The notes under the pieces: generated by a model | What the model saw: the letters and a program-made list of their open reading frames with translations, nothing else | Databases searched by the model: none | Told to the model about the DNA's origin: nothing | Shown: in pieces, positions 26,882 to 38,875 of the stretch | Layout of the letters: every line of letters begins with the position of its first letter | Numbering within the stretch: the first letter of the stretch is position 1 | Program-made: the position numbers and the translations under genes | Assembly: GCA_030159075.1 (NCBI GenBank) | Contig: BROG01000447.1 | Location: 548,001-612,000 of the forward strand | From: Atrina japonica | Lineage: Eukaryota; Mollusca; Bivalvia; Pterioida; Pinnidae | DNA: 64,000 bases | Direction of reading: 5' to 3'

Positions 26882-27891
26882 TTTGATTGCGTTGCTAAAA
26901 ATGGTAAAATACTCCACTATGCAAAGTTATCTACAATGTATAGGCCCTATAGCTGTTTGTACTGAGTTAATTACTTTGTAATCCACCCAATATATTAATA
27001 GGGAAAAGAAACAATGTAGCAAAATTTGTTACTCACTAAGTCACTTACTGTCAAATCAAGATTCATTGTTTGAACTGCAGATCAGGAAACAGGCATTATG
27101 ACTACGAGTGATACATGCCTAACATAGATGCTTCATTGAAACCAACAATTTGGACAATTTCTTTGATTTAATGCGATCTCTGACATTCAAGTGTAAAACT
27201 GGCATTATGCGAGATTTTGGTAATTGCAGCAGATGGTTTAAAAAGACAGCAGGAGAAATCCCAAACCGAATTCAGTCTTATGAAGTTACAGAGTAAACAA
27301 ATATTTGGAGGAGTTTCATATTTCTTTGTAGAAAAAATTACGATAAGTATTATTTTTACGATAGTGAATACATTTTAATTGACAGGTATTTAAAAAAGAA
27401 AAAAAAATGTAACTATGACTGGTCACATTTTGTTTGTTGATGAACATCAATGGTGATCTCCCTGCATCAAAGAAATCACCGATAGAGGTTTTTTTTGCAG
27501 TTTTGAGGGTATAGTTGATATTTATTGCACTAAAAAGAAAAAAGTATGATGATGTCCGGCATTAATCTAAACTAATAAAAAATAAAAAGGTAATTTTTTT
27601 CAAACATTCAATAGATCTACTTGAAAAAAAATATCCAGGGGTGCCTTTATTAGAGCAGGCACCATCTTATGGACAAATACAGTATTTGTTTATACATACC
27701 ACACCAGACCTAACCTTATTTTCACAAAAATATATATTAGCATATCAGGTTTGTATAGCTTTTATTTGTTATTGTACATAAAGTACAAGTCGTAAAAGTG
27801 GAAAAAATCGAAGAAAAAAAAATTGTTTGGTAAATAGAGTTAATACCCCTCTAAATGAGCAGAGCAAACATTGACTAAAGCTAGAGTAGTA
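26882..27891. other. Non-coding DNA
   Basis: AT-rich, with poly-A-like runs. No gene or bounded repeat recognised. Confidence 0.4.
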
Positions 27892-28038
27892 TAGTGGAAC
27901 CTGTGTCGAGAGACCACCCTCTCTAGACCTGTTGCCTCACATGATTTATTTACAGATTTAACAGTGGTTTTCAAAATGTGGTCTTAAAAGACAGGTGCTC
28001 TTTTATGTCATTTGTCTCTGAAGACAGGTTCTACTGTA
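27892..28038. mobile_element. TA-flanked MITE, second subfamily
   Basis: Left GTGGAACCTGTGTCGAGAGA; right in reverse complement TACAGTAGAACCTGTCTTCA. The interior includes GTGGTCTTAAAAGACAGGTG. The copy at 36.8 kb has the same layout. Confidence 0.65.
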
Positions 28039-28229
28039 TTTAGATCACAGTTGATACATGTATGTGTAACACATGCTTTTGAATACAGACTTGTATTTGG
28101 TAGTTTGTCATTTCTTTCAAAATATTTTATTCAACAAAATTCTTTGATAAGAATTGTGATATTGAAATAATACATTTCAAATTATTTACAAAATGTATTT
28201 AAAAACTGTTTCTTTCATTTAAGACATTT

Positions 28230-28330
28230 TTGTAGCGCAACTCAAATTTTTTGGTACTTCACTTAAAATGAGTTACATCTCAAGTTAATTCAGTAAATGA
28301 GAAATTCTTGGGAGGTCGTAATTAAACACC
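28230..28330 (+). mobile_element. Diverged SINE tail-like fragment
   Basis: CAACTCAAATTTTTTGGTAC, then CTTCACTTAAAATGAG and GAGAAATTCTTGGGAGG, parallel the tail of the SINE remnant at 47.56 kb and, more distantly, family B. Confidence 0.4.
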
Positions 28331-28693
28331 ACGGAAAGCAAACCTATTCTTATCCTACAAATGTGTGATGTACATGTAAGAGCAGTGATCTTTATGTGGT
28401 ATTATAATACTTTGGTAACTACAATGTACAATGTACATCATTACATGTAACTCGTATGCAGATCTATTATTGGTTTTCCAGAAGAGAACAGTCTTTGATC
28501 ACCTAAATCACATATTTCTGTGGTTACACCTTTAACATGTTCCATCAGTACATTTCCCCCAGATGATGAGTAAAGAAATTGTTAGAACATTTGTGTGGAA
28601 AACAATGTTACTGACCTATGTCTTGGCCCCTACAATAGCTTTTTTTTTCTGTGGAACATTCATCTCACAGTATTGCTTTCAACAAATTTTTGC

Positions 28694-28868
28694 ACAGTGA
28701 AACTTGTATATAGTGACCTCCTAACATACACATGAAAACTAGTCTTTATAGAGAGGTGGTCTTTATATAGAGGTATATAGGTATAAATGGTACTATGGGG
28801 ACAACAATAAACAATCTTTGTGGCCATGTGGTCTTTATACACAGGTGGTCGCTAAAGCAGGTTTTATA
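28694..28868. mobile_element. TA-flanked MITE
   Basis: CAGTGAAACTTGTATATAGT at the left, then TAGTCTTTATAGAGAGGTGG, GGTACTATGGGGACAACAAT, and a damaged right end CTAAAGCAGGTTTTATATGG. It lies only about 16 bp before the satellite-bearing element. Confidence 0.65.
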
Positions 28869-28883
28869 TGGAGATCTATTTGA

Positions 28884-30893
28884 TACAGCAGAACCTCACC
28901 CACAGACCACCTCTCTTCAGAGATCACCTCACATTTCTTTGTTAAGTACAGAACCTCACCTACAGACCACCTCTCTTCGGAGATCACCTCACATTTCTTT
29001 GTTAAGTACAGAACCTCACCTACAGACCACCTCTCTTCGGAGATCACCTCACATTTCTTTGTTTAGTACAGAACCTCACCTACAGACCACCTCTCTTCAG
29101 AGATCACCTCACATTTCTTTGTTAAGTACAGAACCTCACCTACAGACCACCTCTCTTCGGAGATCACCTCACATTTCTTTGTTAAGTACAGAACCTCACC
29201 TACAGACCACCTCTCTTCAGAGATCACCTCACATTTCTTTGTTTAGTACAGAACCTCACCTACAGACCACCTCTCTTCAGAGATCACCTCACATTTCTTT
29301 GTTAAGTACAGAACCTCACCTACAGACCACCCTCTCTTCAGAGATCACCTCACATTTCTTTGTTTAGTACAGAACCTCACCTACAGACCACCTCTCTTCA
29401 GAGATCACCTCACATTTCTTTGTTAAGTACAGAACCTCACCTACAGACCACCTCTCTTCAGAGATCACCTCACATTTCTTTGTTAAGTACAGAACCTCAC
29501 CTACAGACCACCTCTCTTCAGAGATCACCTCACATTTCTTTGTTTAGTACAGAACCTCACCTACAGACCACCTCTCTTCAGAGATCACCTCACATTTCTT
29601 TGTTAAGTACAGAACCTCACCTACAGACCACCTCTCTTCGGAGATCACCTCACATTTTTTGTTAAGTACAGAACCTCACCTACAGACCACCTCTCTTCAG
29701 AGATCACCTCACATTTCTTTGTTAAGTACAGAACCTCACCTACAGACCACCTCTCTTCGGAGATCACCTCACATTTCTTTGTTAAGTACAGAACCTCACC
29801 TACAGACCACCTCTCTTCGGAGATCACTCACATTTCTTTGTTAAGTACAGAACCTCACCTACAGACCACCTCTCTTCAGAGATCACCTCACATTTCTTTG
29901 TTAATGTACAGAACCTCACCTACAGACCACCTCTCTTCAGAGATCACCTCACATTTCTTTGTTAAGTACAGAACCTCACCTACAGACCACCTCTCTTCAG
30001 AGATCACCTCACATTTCTTTGTTAAGTACAGAACCTCACCTACAGACCACCTCTCTTCAGAGATCACCTCACATTTCTTTGTTAAGTACAGAACCTCACC
30101 TACAGACCACCTCTCTTCAGAGATCACCTCACATTTTCTTTGTTAAGTACAGAACCTCACCTACAGACCACCTCTCTTCAGAGATCACCTCACATTTCTT
30201 TGTTAAGTACAGAACCTCACCTACAGACCACCTCTCTTCAGAGATCACCTCACATTTCTTTGTTAAGTACAGAACCTCACCTACAGACCACCTCTCTTCA
30301 GAGATCACCTCACATTTCTTTGTTTAGTACAGAACCTCACCTACAGACCACCTCTCTTCAGAGATCACCTCAACATTTCTTTGTTAAGTACAGAACCTCA
30401 CCTACAGACCACCTCTCTTCGGAGATCACCTCACATTTTTTTGTTAAGTACAGAACCTCACCTACAGACCACCTCTCTTCAGAGATCACCTCACATTTCT
30501 TTGTTAAGTACAGAACCTCACCTACAGACCACCCTCTCTTCGGAGATCACCTCACATTTCTTTGTTAAGTACAGAACCTCACCTACAGACCACCTCTCTT
30601 CAGAGATCACCTCACATTTCTTTGTTAAGTACAGAACCTCACCTACAGACCACTCTCTTCAGAGATCACCTCACATTTCTTTGGTACAGAACCTCACCTA
30701 CAGACCACCTCTCTTCAGAGATCACCTCACATTTCTTTGTTAAGTACAGAACCTCACCTACAGACCACCTCTCTTCGGAGATCACCTCACATTTCTTTGT
30801 TAAGTACAGAACCTCACCTCAGAGACAATCTCAGTAATCAGGCCAGTGTGAATCAGTCAGTTAGGTGGTCTTCATTTTGGGGGTCCACTTGTA
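28884..30893. repeat. 60-bp satellite array nested in a TA-flanked MITE
   Basis: About 32 units of 60 bp, starting at about 28,895 and ending near 30,820, each with AGTACAGAACCTCACCTACA, GACCACCTCTCTTC and GAGATCACCTCACATTTC. Units are highly alike, with marker variants CTTCAG/CTTCGG and GTTAAG/GTTTAG and a few 1-bp indels or short deletions. The left flank TACAGCAGAACCTCACC and the right flank (CAGTCAGTTAGGTGGTCTTC to CCACTTGTA) match the ends of the simple MITE at 41,002-41,234, so the array lies within such an element. Because 60 is divisible by three, long frames stay open on both strands; these are not proteins. Confidence 0.95.
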
Positions 30894-31436
30894 TATTTTA
30901 CACAATTTTGCAGTTGTTATAAATATAGTACATCCTGTATTATGTTTTGTTTTAATTTATGATTGACTAGAAAACTGTTGAAAGAAACATGGCATGAATT
31001 TTACAGTTGCCATGTAGGTGACCGGAAAAAGATTTGAAAAGAAAGGTGTTCTCACACAGAATTTGCTTGCGTTAGTGAGTTTCATGTGTAACAATTTGTC
31101 CTACATGTATGTACTATTGATGTTTAATGCAGCTTTAATTTTATAATGAATATTTGTCAGTAAAATTGAGCCCTGTGAAATCTGGATGACCAGTTACCTT
31201 GCTGATATGCAGTTGTAATTCTGCCGTAGAGAGTAGTTTGTAAAATTTAGCCTCCAACACACTGGCCTTGTGAAAAACAAAACATATATGATATATCTTT
31301 CATCTAACACACATGACTTATCTCTAATATTTCCACACACTTGGGTCATTTACAAATATGTATGATCGTAGACACCTGTGGTACAGGTAAACTCAAATTT
31401 AAAGATAAGTTAGTTTGACACGTATCTATGAAATAT
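30894..31436. other. Non-coding DNA
   Basis: No gene or bounded repeat recognised. Confidence 0.45.
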
Positions 31437-31462
31437 ACACACACACACACACACACACATGC

Positions 31463-31554
<92 letters not shown>

Positions 31555-31577
31555 ATATATATATATATACATGTATG
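31437..31577. repeat. Compound (CA)n(AT)n microsatellite
   Basis: CA repeat from 31,437 followed by about 100 bp of AT repeat with ACATGTAT interruptions near the end. Confidence 0.95.
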
Positions 31578-32625
31578 CACTACATATCTATATATACATT
31601 CCACTGTCTTACTATTGTCCTTTCTACATACTGAGGTATACATATTATACTAGTATTTTTATCTTTGTTGACCTCAAAATTATCCTATGAAATCTGACCT
31701 TGACCTTCCATACACTACATGATTGATTTGGAGATCATAGTTGAAATAATTCTCATTGTAAATCATTGGCCGGGGTGTGTCTTATTGCTATTTTTATAAC
31801 ATTCATTTTGCCTGAAGAAATAATTATTTGTATGTTGATTCAAGTTAAAATGAAAAAGTTTACAAAGATAATGGAATTTTATGTCAATGATAATACTGTC
31901 ATTGTGGTAATTAGTTTTGATGATATATTCTCACATTGCATTTGGCAGACTTTTTTGTTGTTGTTGTTTTTTATAAACTCCTGAACATTTCAACTTCTTC
32001 TACAATAATAATTGTTTGATTTTCTCAAGGCACAAATATGATTTCCTATCTACTGGTACTTGTACAGCTGTATCAGTATATTAAAATATATTTATTGAAT
32101 ATATCAGTAACATTGCATTCATGAATTTTCTCAGTAATTGAATTTTGGAAACAATTCCATCAAAGGGCTTGAGTGCAAGAGATTTATTGAACATTTCTAT
32201 TCTTATCTAGATGAGTTTCTTCTAAGTAAGCAAGTTGTGTATAATTTTAGTAGTAATGATAATGATTTTTGAAGTGGTCCCTTCCTTTTGCAGTACAATA
32301 ATTATAAACTCAGATGGAAATGTATCCTTAAGCAGTAGTCTTGGAGTCTGTGATATATAATTATGTCAAAATGTGTCAGTAGTTCCCACATTATTATACA
32401 GAAGGTGTTACCTGTGCTGTTGTTTATTCGTAAAACTGGTAAGTTAGGATTTTTATCAAAATTTAGATATGCATGTACTTTCTTTCTTGGTTTTTAGCTT
32501 TTTTTTTTGCTGTGTGTATTCTATCATTTTCATCACTCTCATTGTCATCATCATCATACATGCTGTATTGACTCTTGGTGCTAAGTTTTCTTTTTTAAAT
32601 GATTTATTAGTTTTATATGAAATGA
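31578..32625. other. Non-coding DNA
   Basis: No supported gene. Short hydrophobic open frames at 31,766 and 32,469 have no recognisable family. Confidence 0.4.
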
Positions 32626-33600
32626 AAGATTTAACTCGTACATTCCCTTTCTATATCATACACATTGTAGGATGTTTTAACTCGTACATTCCCTTTCTAT
32701 ATCATACACATTGTAGGATGTTTTAACTCGTATATTCCCTTTCTATATCATACACATTGTAGGATGATTTAACTCGTACATTCCCTTTCTATATCATACA
32801 CATTGTAGGATGTTTTAACTCGTACATTTTCTTTCTAAGTCATACACAAAGGATGTTTTAACTCGTACATTTTCTTTTCTAAGTCATACACATCGTAGGA
32901 TGTTTTAACTCGTACATTTTCTTTCTAAGTCATACATTTCTATGTCATGCATTTCTAAGTCATATATTTCTAAGTCATACATTTCTAAGTCATACATTTC
33001 TATGTCATGCATTTCTAAGTCATACATTTCTAAGTCATACACATATTAGGATCATACATTTCTAAGTTTACATTTCTAAGTCATACATTTCAAAGTCATG
33101 TTTTCTAAGTCATACATTTTCTATTCTACATTTCTACATAACATTTCTAGGTCATGCATTTCTAAGTCATACATTTTATGTCATTTTCTAAGTCATACAT
33201 TTCTATGTCATGCATTTCTAAGTCATACATTTCTAAGTCATACATTTCTAAGTCATACACATATTAGGATGTTTTAACTCGTACATTTTCTTTTCTAAGT
33301 CATACATTTCTATGTCATACATTTCTAATACATACATTTCTATGTCATGCATTTCTAAGTCATACATTTCTAAGTCATACATTTCTATGTCATACATTTC
33401 TAAGTCATACATTTCTATGTCATACATTTCTAAGTCATACATTTCTATGTCATACATTTCTAAGTCATACATTTCTAAGTCATACACATATTAGGATGTT
33501 TTAATTCGTACATTTTCTTTTTAAGTCATACATTTTTAAGTCATACATTTCTATGTCATACATTTCTAAGTCATACATTTCTATGTCATACACATTGCAT
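32626..33600 (+). repeat. Hierarchical minisatellite: 46-bp and 15-bp units
   Basis: 32,631-32,925 holds about six units of 46 bp (TTTTAACTCGTACATTCCCT, then TATCATACACATTGTAGGAT). From about 32,925 to 33,600 a 15-bp unit (TTTCTAAGTCATACA, with TATGTCATG and other variants) repeats some 40 times. Single copies of the 46-bp type (GTTTTAACTCGTACATTTTC) are interspersed at about 33,270 and 33,497. The 60- and 79-codon frames on both strands derive from the 15-bp period. Confidence 0.9.
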
Positions 33601-33917
33601 AATGATTTTTAATTGTGTTCTTTTCCACACTTCTCAATTTTTGTTATTTATATGGTGGCAACAAATTTAAATGATTAAGTAAAAAAAACATTAGCTTTTG
33701 ATTTTCGGAAATAACATTTTCATCTGATTCTCAGTTTCTGGTTAGGTTTAAAATCATGGTAGGTGAGGCATATCATTGTTTAAAGTATGGTACTTTTACC
33801 ACCTTAGCGGGGATGCCTCCATTTTCAGTCAAGATACAGATTACTCTAACAATACAGAATTATTCTTGTGATTGAAGAATTAAATAATGGATTATTAAGT
33901 GTCTCTCAAGCAGCAAC

Positions 33918-34225
33918 TTTGTGGCCTACTTGACCAAGTGGATAAGAGTATCATGCTCTTGTAGAAACCATGAAGTGTCTCCCCTCTAGTCAGACAGGGT
34001 TGTGAGAAAGTTTCCTTGCAGTGGGCTAGTGTCCACTGAATGGTCACTGTGTAAACAGGTCCTCTCATACACCATTAACTTATCAACCCCTGAAAAACAA
34101 TGGACTCTTCTGCAAATCAATGACTCAGACCAGTCCAAATATGTATTTAGGGTGAATGAGTTAAAAACTATCTGCACCATGTACACATGTGTGGTGTAAA
34201 ACACAAACAAAAATAACACAGGCAA
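33918..34225 (+). mobile_element. tRNA-headed SINE, family A, interrupted by a TTAA mini-element
   Basis: Damaged head GTGGCCTACTTGACCAAGTG, body TTGTGAGAAAGTTTCCTTGC and GTAAACAGGTCCTCTCATAC. Then a TTAA-flanked insert occupies 34,075-34,164. The SINE tail resumes afterwards (CTGCACCATGTACACATGTG, then GGTGTAAAACAC). It parallels 52,055-52,330 on both sides of the insert. Confidence 0.75.
34075..34164. mobile_element. TTAA-flanked mini-element inside SINE
   Basis: TTAA at 34,075-34,078 and 34,161-34,164 bracket 82 bp. The ends are CTTATCAACCCCTGAAAAAC and, in reverse complement, CTCATTCACCCTAAATACA. Four more copies occur at 35.5, 55.5, 60.5 and 63.7 kb. TTAA targets point to piggyBac- or Kolobok-type transposition. 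Confidence 0.75.
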
Positions 34226-34269
34226 ATAAATTGTTTACCCACAGGCTGACAAATTACTTAGCCACTGTG

Positions 34270-34660
34270 TCTGTGTAAAAACAGAAATTCTGGATACCAA
34301 AACAGGAATTCTGGATACCAAAACAGAGAAATTCTGGTTCCCTCAAGTATTATTCTGTCAAGTATTATTCTGTCTTATGGAAAAACAGAAATTCTGGATA
34401 CCTCAAGTAATTCTGTCTGGGTAAAAACAGAGAAATTCTGTTTCCCTCAAGTATTATTCTATCTGGGTAAAAACAGAGGAATTCTGGTACCCTGAAGTAT
34501 TATTCTGTCTGTGGAAAAACAGAAATTCTGGATACCTCAAGTAATTCTGTCTGGGTAAAAACAGAGAAATTCTGGTTCCCTCAAGTATTATTCTGTCTGG
34601 GTAAAAAACAGAGAAATTCTAGATAACTCAAGTTCTATTCTGTTTGGGTTAAAAAGAAAT
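34270..34660 (+). repeat. 46-bp minisatellite
   Basis: About eight units of ATTCTGTCTGGGTAAAAACA + GAGAAATTCTGGTTCCCTCA + AGTATT, with shorter and longer variants (for example GGAAAAACAGAAATTCTGGA). Confidence 0.88.
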
Positions 34661-34670
34661 TGATAAGTGA

Positions 34671-34735
34671 TGGCTCAATGGTAGAACATTCACCTTATAG
34701 TATAAGTTCAAAGTTCAAATCTAGATTATAATGGC
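34671..34735 (+). mobile_element. tRNA-like SINE head, different type
   Basis: TGGCTCAATGGTAGAACATT (A box region) and AAGTTCAAATCTA (B box) are spaced as in a tRNA. It does not close into a convincing cloverleaf with paired acceptor stems, so it is a SINE relic rather than a tRNA gene. Confidence 0.45.
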
Positions 34736-35534
34736 ATATGTAAAGGCCATTCCTGTATAAAGGGCACCTGCCACATTTTTTATAACGAATAAACCTCTTT
34801 ATAAAGGTCACCTCTATAATGACTACTTTGCATGTTCCCTTAAATGGCTGTCATAGACAAGGTTGATTATATATCAATAAATATTTATTCATATATTGTA
34901 TAAAATTTCAAATAAAAATGTCAATAAACACATACACAACAACAAAAGATGAAAAAAATGACATTTATCTAAAAACAACATGAACACAATAAGGATATTT
35001 TTAGAAGTCAAGATTAAAGACCTGCAATCTGATATAGAAAAGTATTGTGATTAGATAGAGAGCGATGGTCTTATCTTTTGAATGAATTATTCTACAGTTA
35101 TTTCCAAAGGAAGAATCCTATTCTCCTAAAGATCTTAGAAAACATACTGAATAGAATGGAAATTGAATTATTTTACCATGCTACTGGCTTCCATCATAAA
35201 CAGCAAAATAACATATCACTTTACGCTTCATTTTGATTGTCTTGATTTTCATGGTGCATGTAGCGGCACTAAACAACGTCATTAAAAGCTAATTACATTG
35301 TAAATTTGGTTCTTAGCATTAAAAAATCGTGCTCAATGCTGACACTTCAAGAACTTGTAGGAAAATTATGAAGCCAAAATTTTTATTTTAAATGTGAATG
35401 TCTTGCAGTTGGATTGATTACACATGTATGAAAAGAAATTCACATTTTATATTTTGTCAGAATTGTTTTGGTTTAAAATTTGAATTCCATTTCTGTTATC
35501 AAATTGTGGAATTGTAATCAGGTCAAAATTTTAA
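34736..35534. other. Non-coding DNA
   Basis: 34,745-34,870 carries GGGCACCTGCC- and AAAGGTCACC-like modules reminiscent of the TA-flanked MITEs, without clear ends. The rest is unassigned. Confidence 0.4.
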
Positions 35535-35625
35535 GTCACCAACCCCTGATAAACAATAGATTCTCCAGTAAATCAATGACTTAGACCAGTCCAAATGTGT
35601 CTTAAGGGGTTAATGGATTAATTTT
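35535..35625. mobile_element. TTAA-type mini-element, copy 2
   Basis: ACCAACCCCTGATAAACAAT, AAATCAATGACTTAGACCAG and GTCTTAAGGGGTTAATGGAT align along the whole copy at 34,075. The ends are degraded. Confidence 0.7.
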
Positions 35626-35639
35626 ATCATTCACCGGTG

Positions 35640-35785
<146 letters not shown>

Positions 35786-36168
35786 GTAACTAAAGTTTTG
35801 GCTTTTCAGCAGTATATTGTATTCTGATTTATAGATATTAAATACTCATCCACAACAGAAAATGAGATTCTTTCCTACTCACAGTAACAGTTCTGTCATA
35901 AATGAAATGACGGGATGAAGTATAAAGCTGTAAATATCACTGTGTAACAAATTAAACTTTATGTAAATTGACTACATCCCGCATTTTAGTCATGAATACA
36001 AATGTGTTCCGAATCTGCATGCTGAGCTATTTTGACAATTTTTTATTTTATCTGATAACAAACTTATTTTTTGCCTGTTTTATTGCTCTGCTTCAGTTTG
36101 AATGTTGATTGAAAAACAGATATAATGTCCAAAGCTTACTTGAGTAGATCTACATGTACAATGAGATC

Positions 36169-36465
36169 AGACCTGGCTCAGTCAGTAGCGCACTCAACTC
36201 TTGATTGTGAGGTCATGAGTTCAAATCTATTTAGCGCTGGTTGGTTTCAGGACTGTCCTTCGGATGAGACAGTAAAAACCGAGGTCCCGTGTCACAGTAG
36301 GTGTCGGCACATTAAAAATACCTCACTGCTCTATGACCGAAAGTGCTGAGCATAGGCCAAAACTTGAAGCCCTTCACTGGCATTTAGTGACCTCTCCGTA
36401 TGAGTGAAATATTCTTGAGTGGGACATTAAACAACAATAAACAAACAAACAAACAAAATTTGAAA
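36169..36465 (+). mobile_element. tRNA-headed SINE, family B, full length
   Basis: Head GACCTGGCTCAGTCAGTAGC (A box) and GAGTTCAAATC (B box), then GGTTGGTTTCAGGACTGTCC, GAGGTCCCGTGTCACAGTAG, GCTGAGCATAGGCCAAAAC, TGAAGCCCTTCACTGGCATT, and a tail GACATTAAACAACAATAAAC ending in CAAA repeats. The layout is that of bivalve tRNA-derived SINEs (RUDI-like by recall). The 74-codon frame at 36,125 lies in it. Confidence 0.88.
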
Positions 36466-36796
36466 ATTGTGACACTCGATATTCAAGTTAGCTCCATTTG
36501 TAATTTTATTATGAAGTAAACAGTAGACCGTCGGCTGAATTTGTGTGGTCACTGGTGGTAGGAATTCGCTATATAGGGTGACAAAATATAGGAAATAAGC
36601 CAAGGGAATAAATGGCCAAAATTTAACTGGCCAAAAATTAATCCTTCATTTTATGACCAAAATAGCCAAATTTCATTGACACCAAAATATCCCAATGTAC
36701 GGTATGTCATGACCTAGACTCAAGGTCATATCTAATTTATTCATGACGGGCATATATGTATTATGTACCATTTATGGTACTCTTGTCACTTCATAA

Positions 36797-36977
36797 ACAG
36801 CGGAACCTGTCTCTCTTTCTGCCAATGAAATGTAGTCTTTTAAGATGGGTGGTCCCTCAAAACAGGTTTTATTTACAGTCATATTTATACTTGTGGTTTT
36901 CCAAATTTGGTCTCAAAAGACAGGTGCTCTGAGGTGGTATATCATTACAGTGGTCTCTCAAGATAGCTTCCACTGTT
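36797..36977. mobile_element. TA-flanked MITE, second subfamily
   Basis: CAGCGGAACCTGTCTCTCTT at the left and, in reverse complement, CAGTGGAAGCTATCTTGAGA at the right. The interior has GGTCTCAAAAGACAGGTGCT, as in the copy at 27.9 kb. Confidence 0.65.
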
Positions 36978-38240
36978 TATATATTACATGTATATACAAT
37001 GTATAATTGTACATTGGGTACACTTATACATGTATGTACATGTTGTTGAGCTTAATCGGTGACTTGATATTGTCTGTGCTGTTGATTTCTTCAGTAATGC
37101 TTTGTAGTTTGTGTTACAGAAGAAGCTAGGTAATCTCACAATCATTACAACTCAGACCCACAGACATAAAGGTGTATATGTATTTTATCATAGCTAGATT
37201 GATTGTGATGTAATAAAAATTCCTCACACTTCAGATGTATACTTAAAGAATTGTTGTGGATCTTGTTGATGGAAACATTGAAACTAATATAATGATCTGT
37301 ATGTACTCAAATGATGTACATCAGACACACAGTCAGATGTCCACCAGCGACTGTGATATATACATGCAAGATAACTTGGCTAGTCTTTTGATTTTTATCA
37401 CAATAGTATAGGAGAGCATAGCAGATATCAACACTTTAGCAGTGTGATGAGATTGATCTGACTTTAGAGTGCATACAAATTGGATTAAGTCTCAAATTGC
37501 TACTTTCCACGGTGGTTTTACTCACCACAAAATCTGTTTTACAGTGGCTTGTTTATATACTGGGTTTCACGATGGATTTTGTGTGTGCAGTGTTTAGAGG
37601 TAATTTTTCTGTCATGTTTCAGAGCCTATGATTTATAGCAATTTATTATTCCATTGATAGAATCCATTTTTTAAAACTATTAAATACATAACAAGTTGCT
37701 TTTTTTTTTAAATTCAAGATGCAATGTTGACAAGACATTTTAAATTTCTATGTTTATCTTCCTGTTAAAATCTGACCTACACGAACATGCATTTATTTAT
37801 ATACATGTCCTTGAGTACATGTTGTACATTTTCTTTTTTACCTGTGCATTTAACTTGAGATGGTTTTATGTTTTACTTATCTACATAGATGCATGTTTGT
37901 AGATAGTTGAAAATTTGTCTGCTAATCGCGATCAATCACCTGTTACAGGTGATATCTCTCTCACTTGTTTTACCGGAGAGATGAGAACTGATGGGAAATC
38001 AACACAAGTGTTTAATTACTGCAATTATGAATTTGATTAAGATTTCTGGAAAAGGCTGTCTAACATATCAAAAGAACAGGTACTGTAAATGTTTAATTAT
38101 CTTAACAAAATTTAATTTCCCATCCTGGAAAATCCAGTCAATGAATTTGAATAATGTATGTCGCTGTGATGATGTTCAAGCCATTTGTTTTGACTTATAT
38201 GTATGTTAATCATGTTGATGCATACCTGAAAAATGTCGCT
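36978..38240. other. Non-coding DNA
   Basis: No gene or repeat border recognised. A 72-codon frame at 37,991 has no recognisable family. Confidence 0.4.
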
Positions 38241-38875
38241 ACTATTGTGTGTGTGTGTGTACATGTCTCTGTATCTGTGTGTTTCTTTGTTTACATGGCT
38301 GTGTATGTATGTGTGTGCATAACTGTGTGTGTGTGCATATCAATGTATCTATGTGTTTCTTTGTGTATATGGCTGTGTGTATATATGTGTATGTATGTAT
38401 GTGTGTGTACATGTCTGTGTATCTGTGTTTTGTGTATATGGCTGTGTGCATGTATATGTACATGTGTGTCTGTGTGTGTATGTCACATAATATTTGTCCA
38501 TGCCTGTGTGTATTTATGTATGTGTGTACATGTCTGTGTATATGTTTGTGTGTATGTACATATCTGTACATATGTGTGTATATGTCTGTGTCTTTGTGTA
38601 TGTATGTGTGTGTACATGTCTGTGTCTCTGTGTATATGTCTGTGTGTGTACATGTCTATGTCTTTTTGCATGTATGTGTGTGTACATGTCTGTGTCTGTA
38701 TTTATATTTATGTATGTGTGTATACATGTCTGTGTCTTTGTGTATGTTTCTGTGTGTGTACGTGTCTATATATATGTGTGTGTATATGTCCGTGTCTCTG
38801 TATGTATGTGTGTGTACATGTGTGTTTACATGTCTCTGTATGTGTGTGCACATGTGTGTGTGTGTTATCACAGCA
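38241..38875 (+). repeat. TG-rich minisatellite
   Basis: About 630 bp of variants of TGTGTGTACATGTCTGTGTC with TTTGTGTATGTA insertions, with an irregular period near 24-50 bp. Long Cys/Val-rich (+) and His/Thr-rich (-) open frames exist in several phases at once, the mark of low complexity and not of protein. Confidence 0.9.

Noticed and set aside
28795..30922. Long open frames of a 20-residue repeat (STEPHLQTTSLQRSPHISL type) on + and its minus counterpart
   Set aside because: The 60-bp satellite has a period divisible by three; units with 1-bp indels move the frame repeatedly, so no continuous protein is kept.
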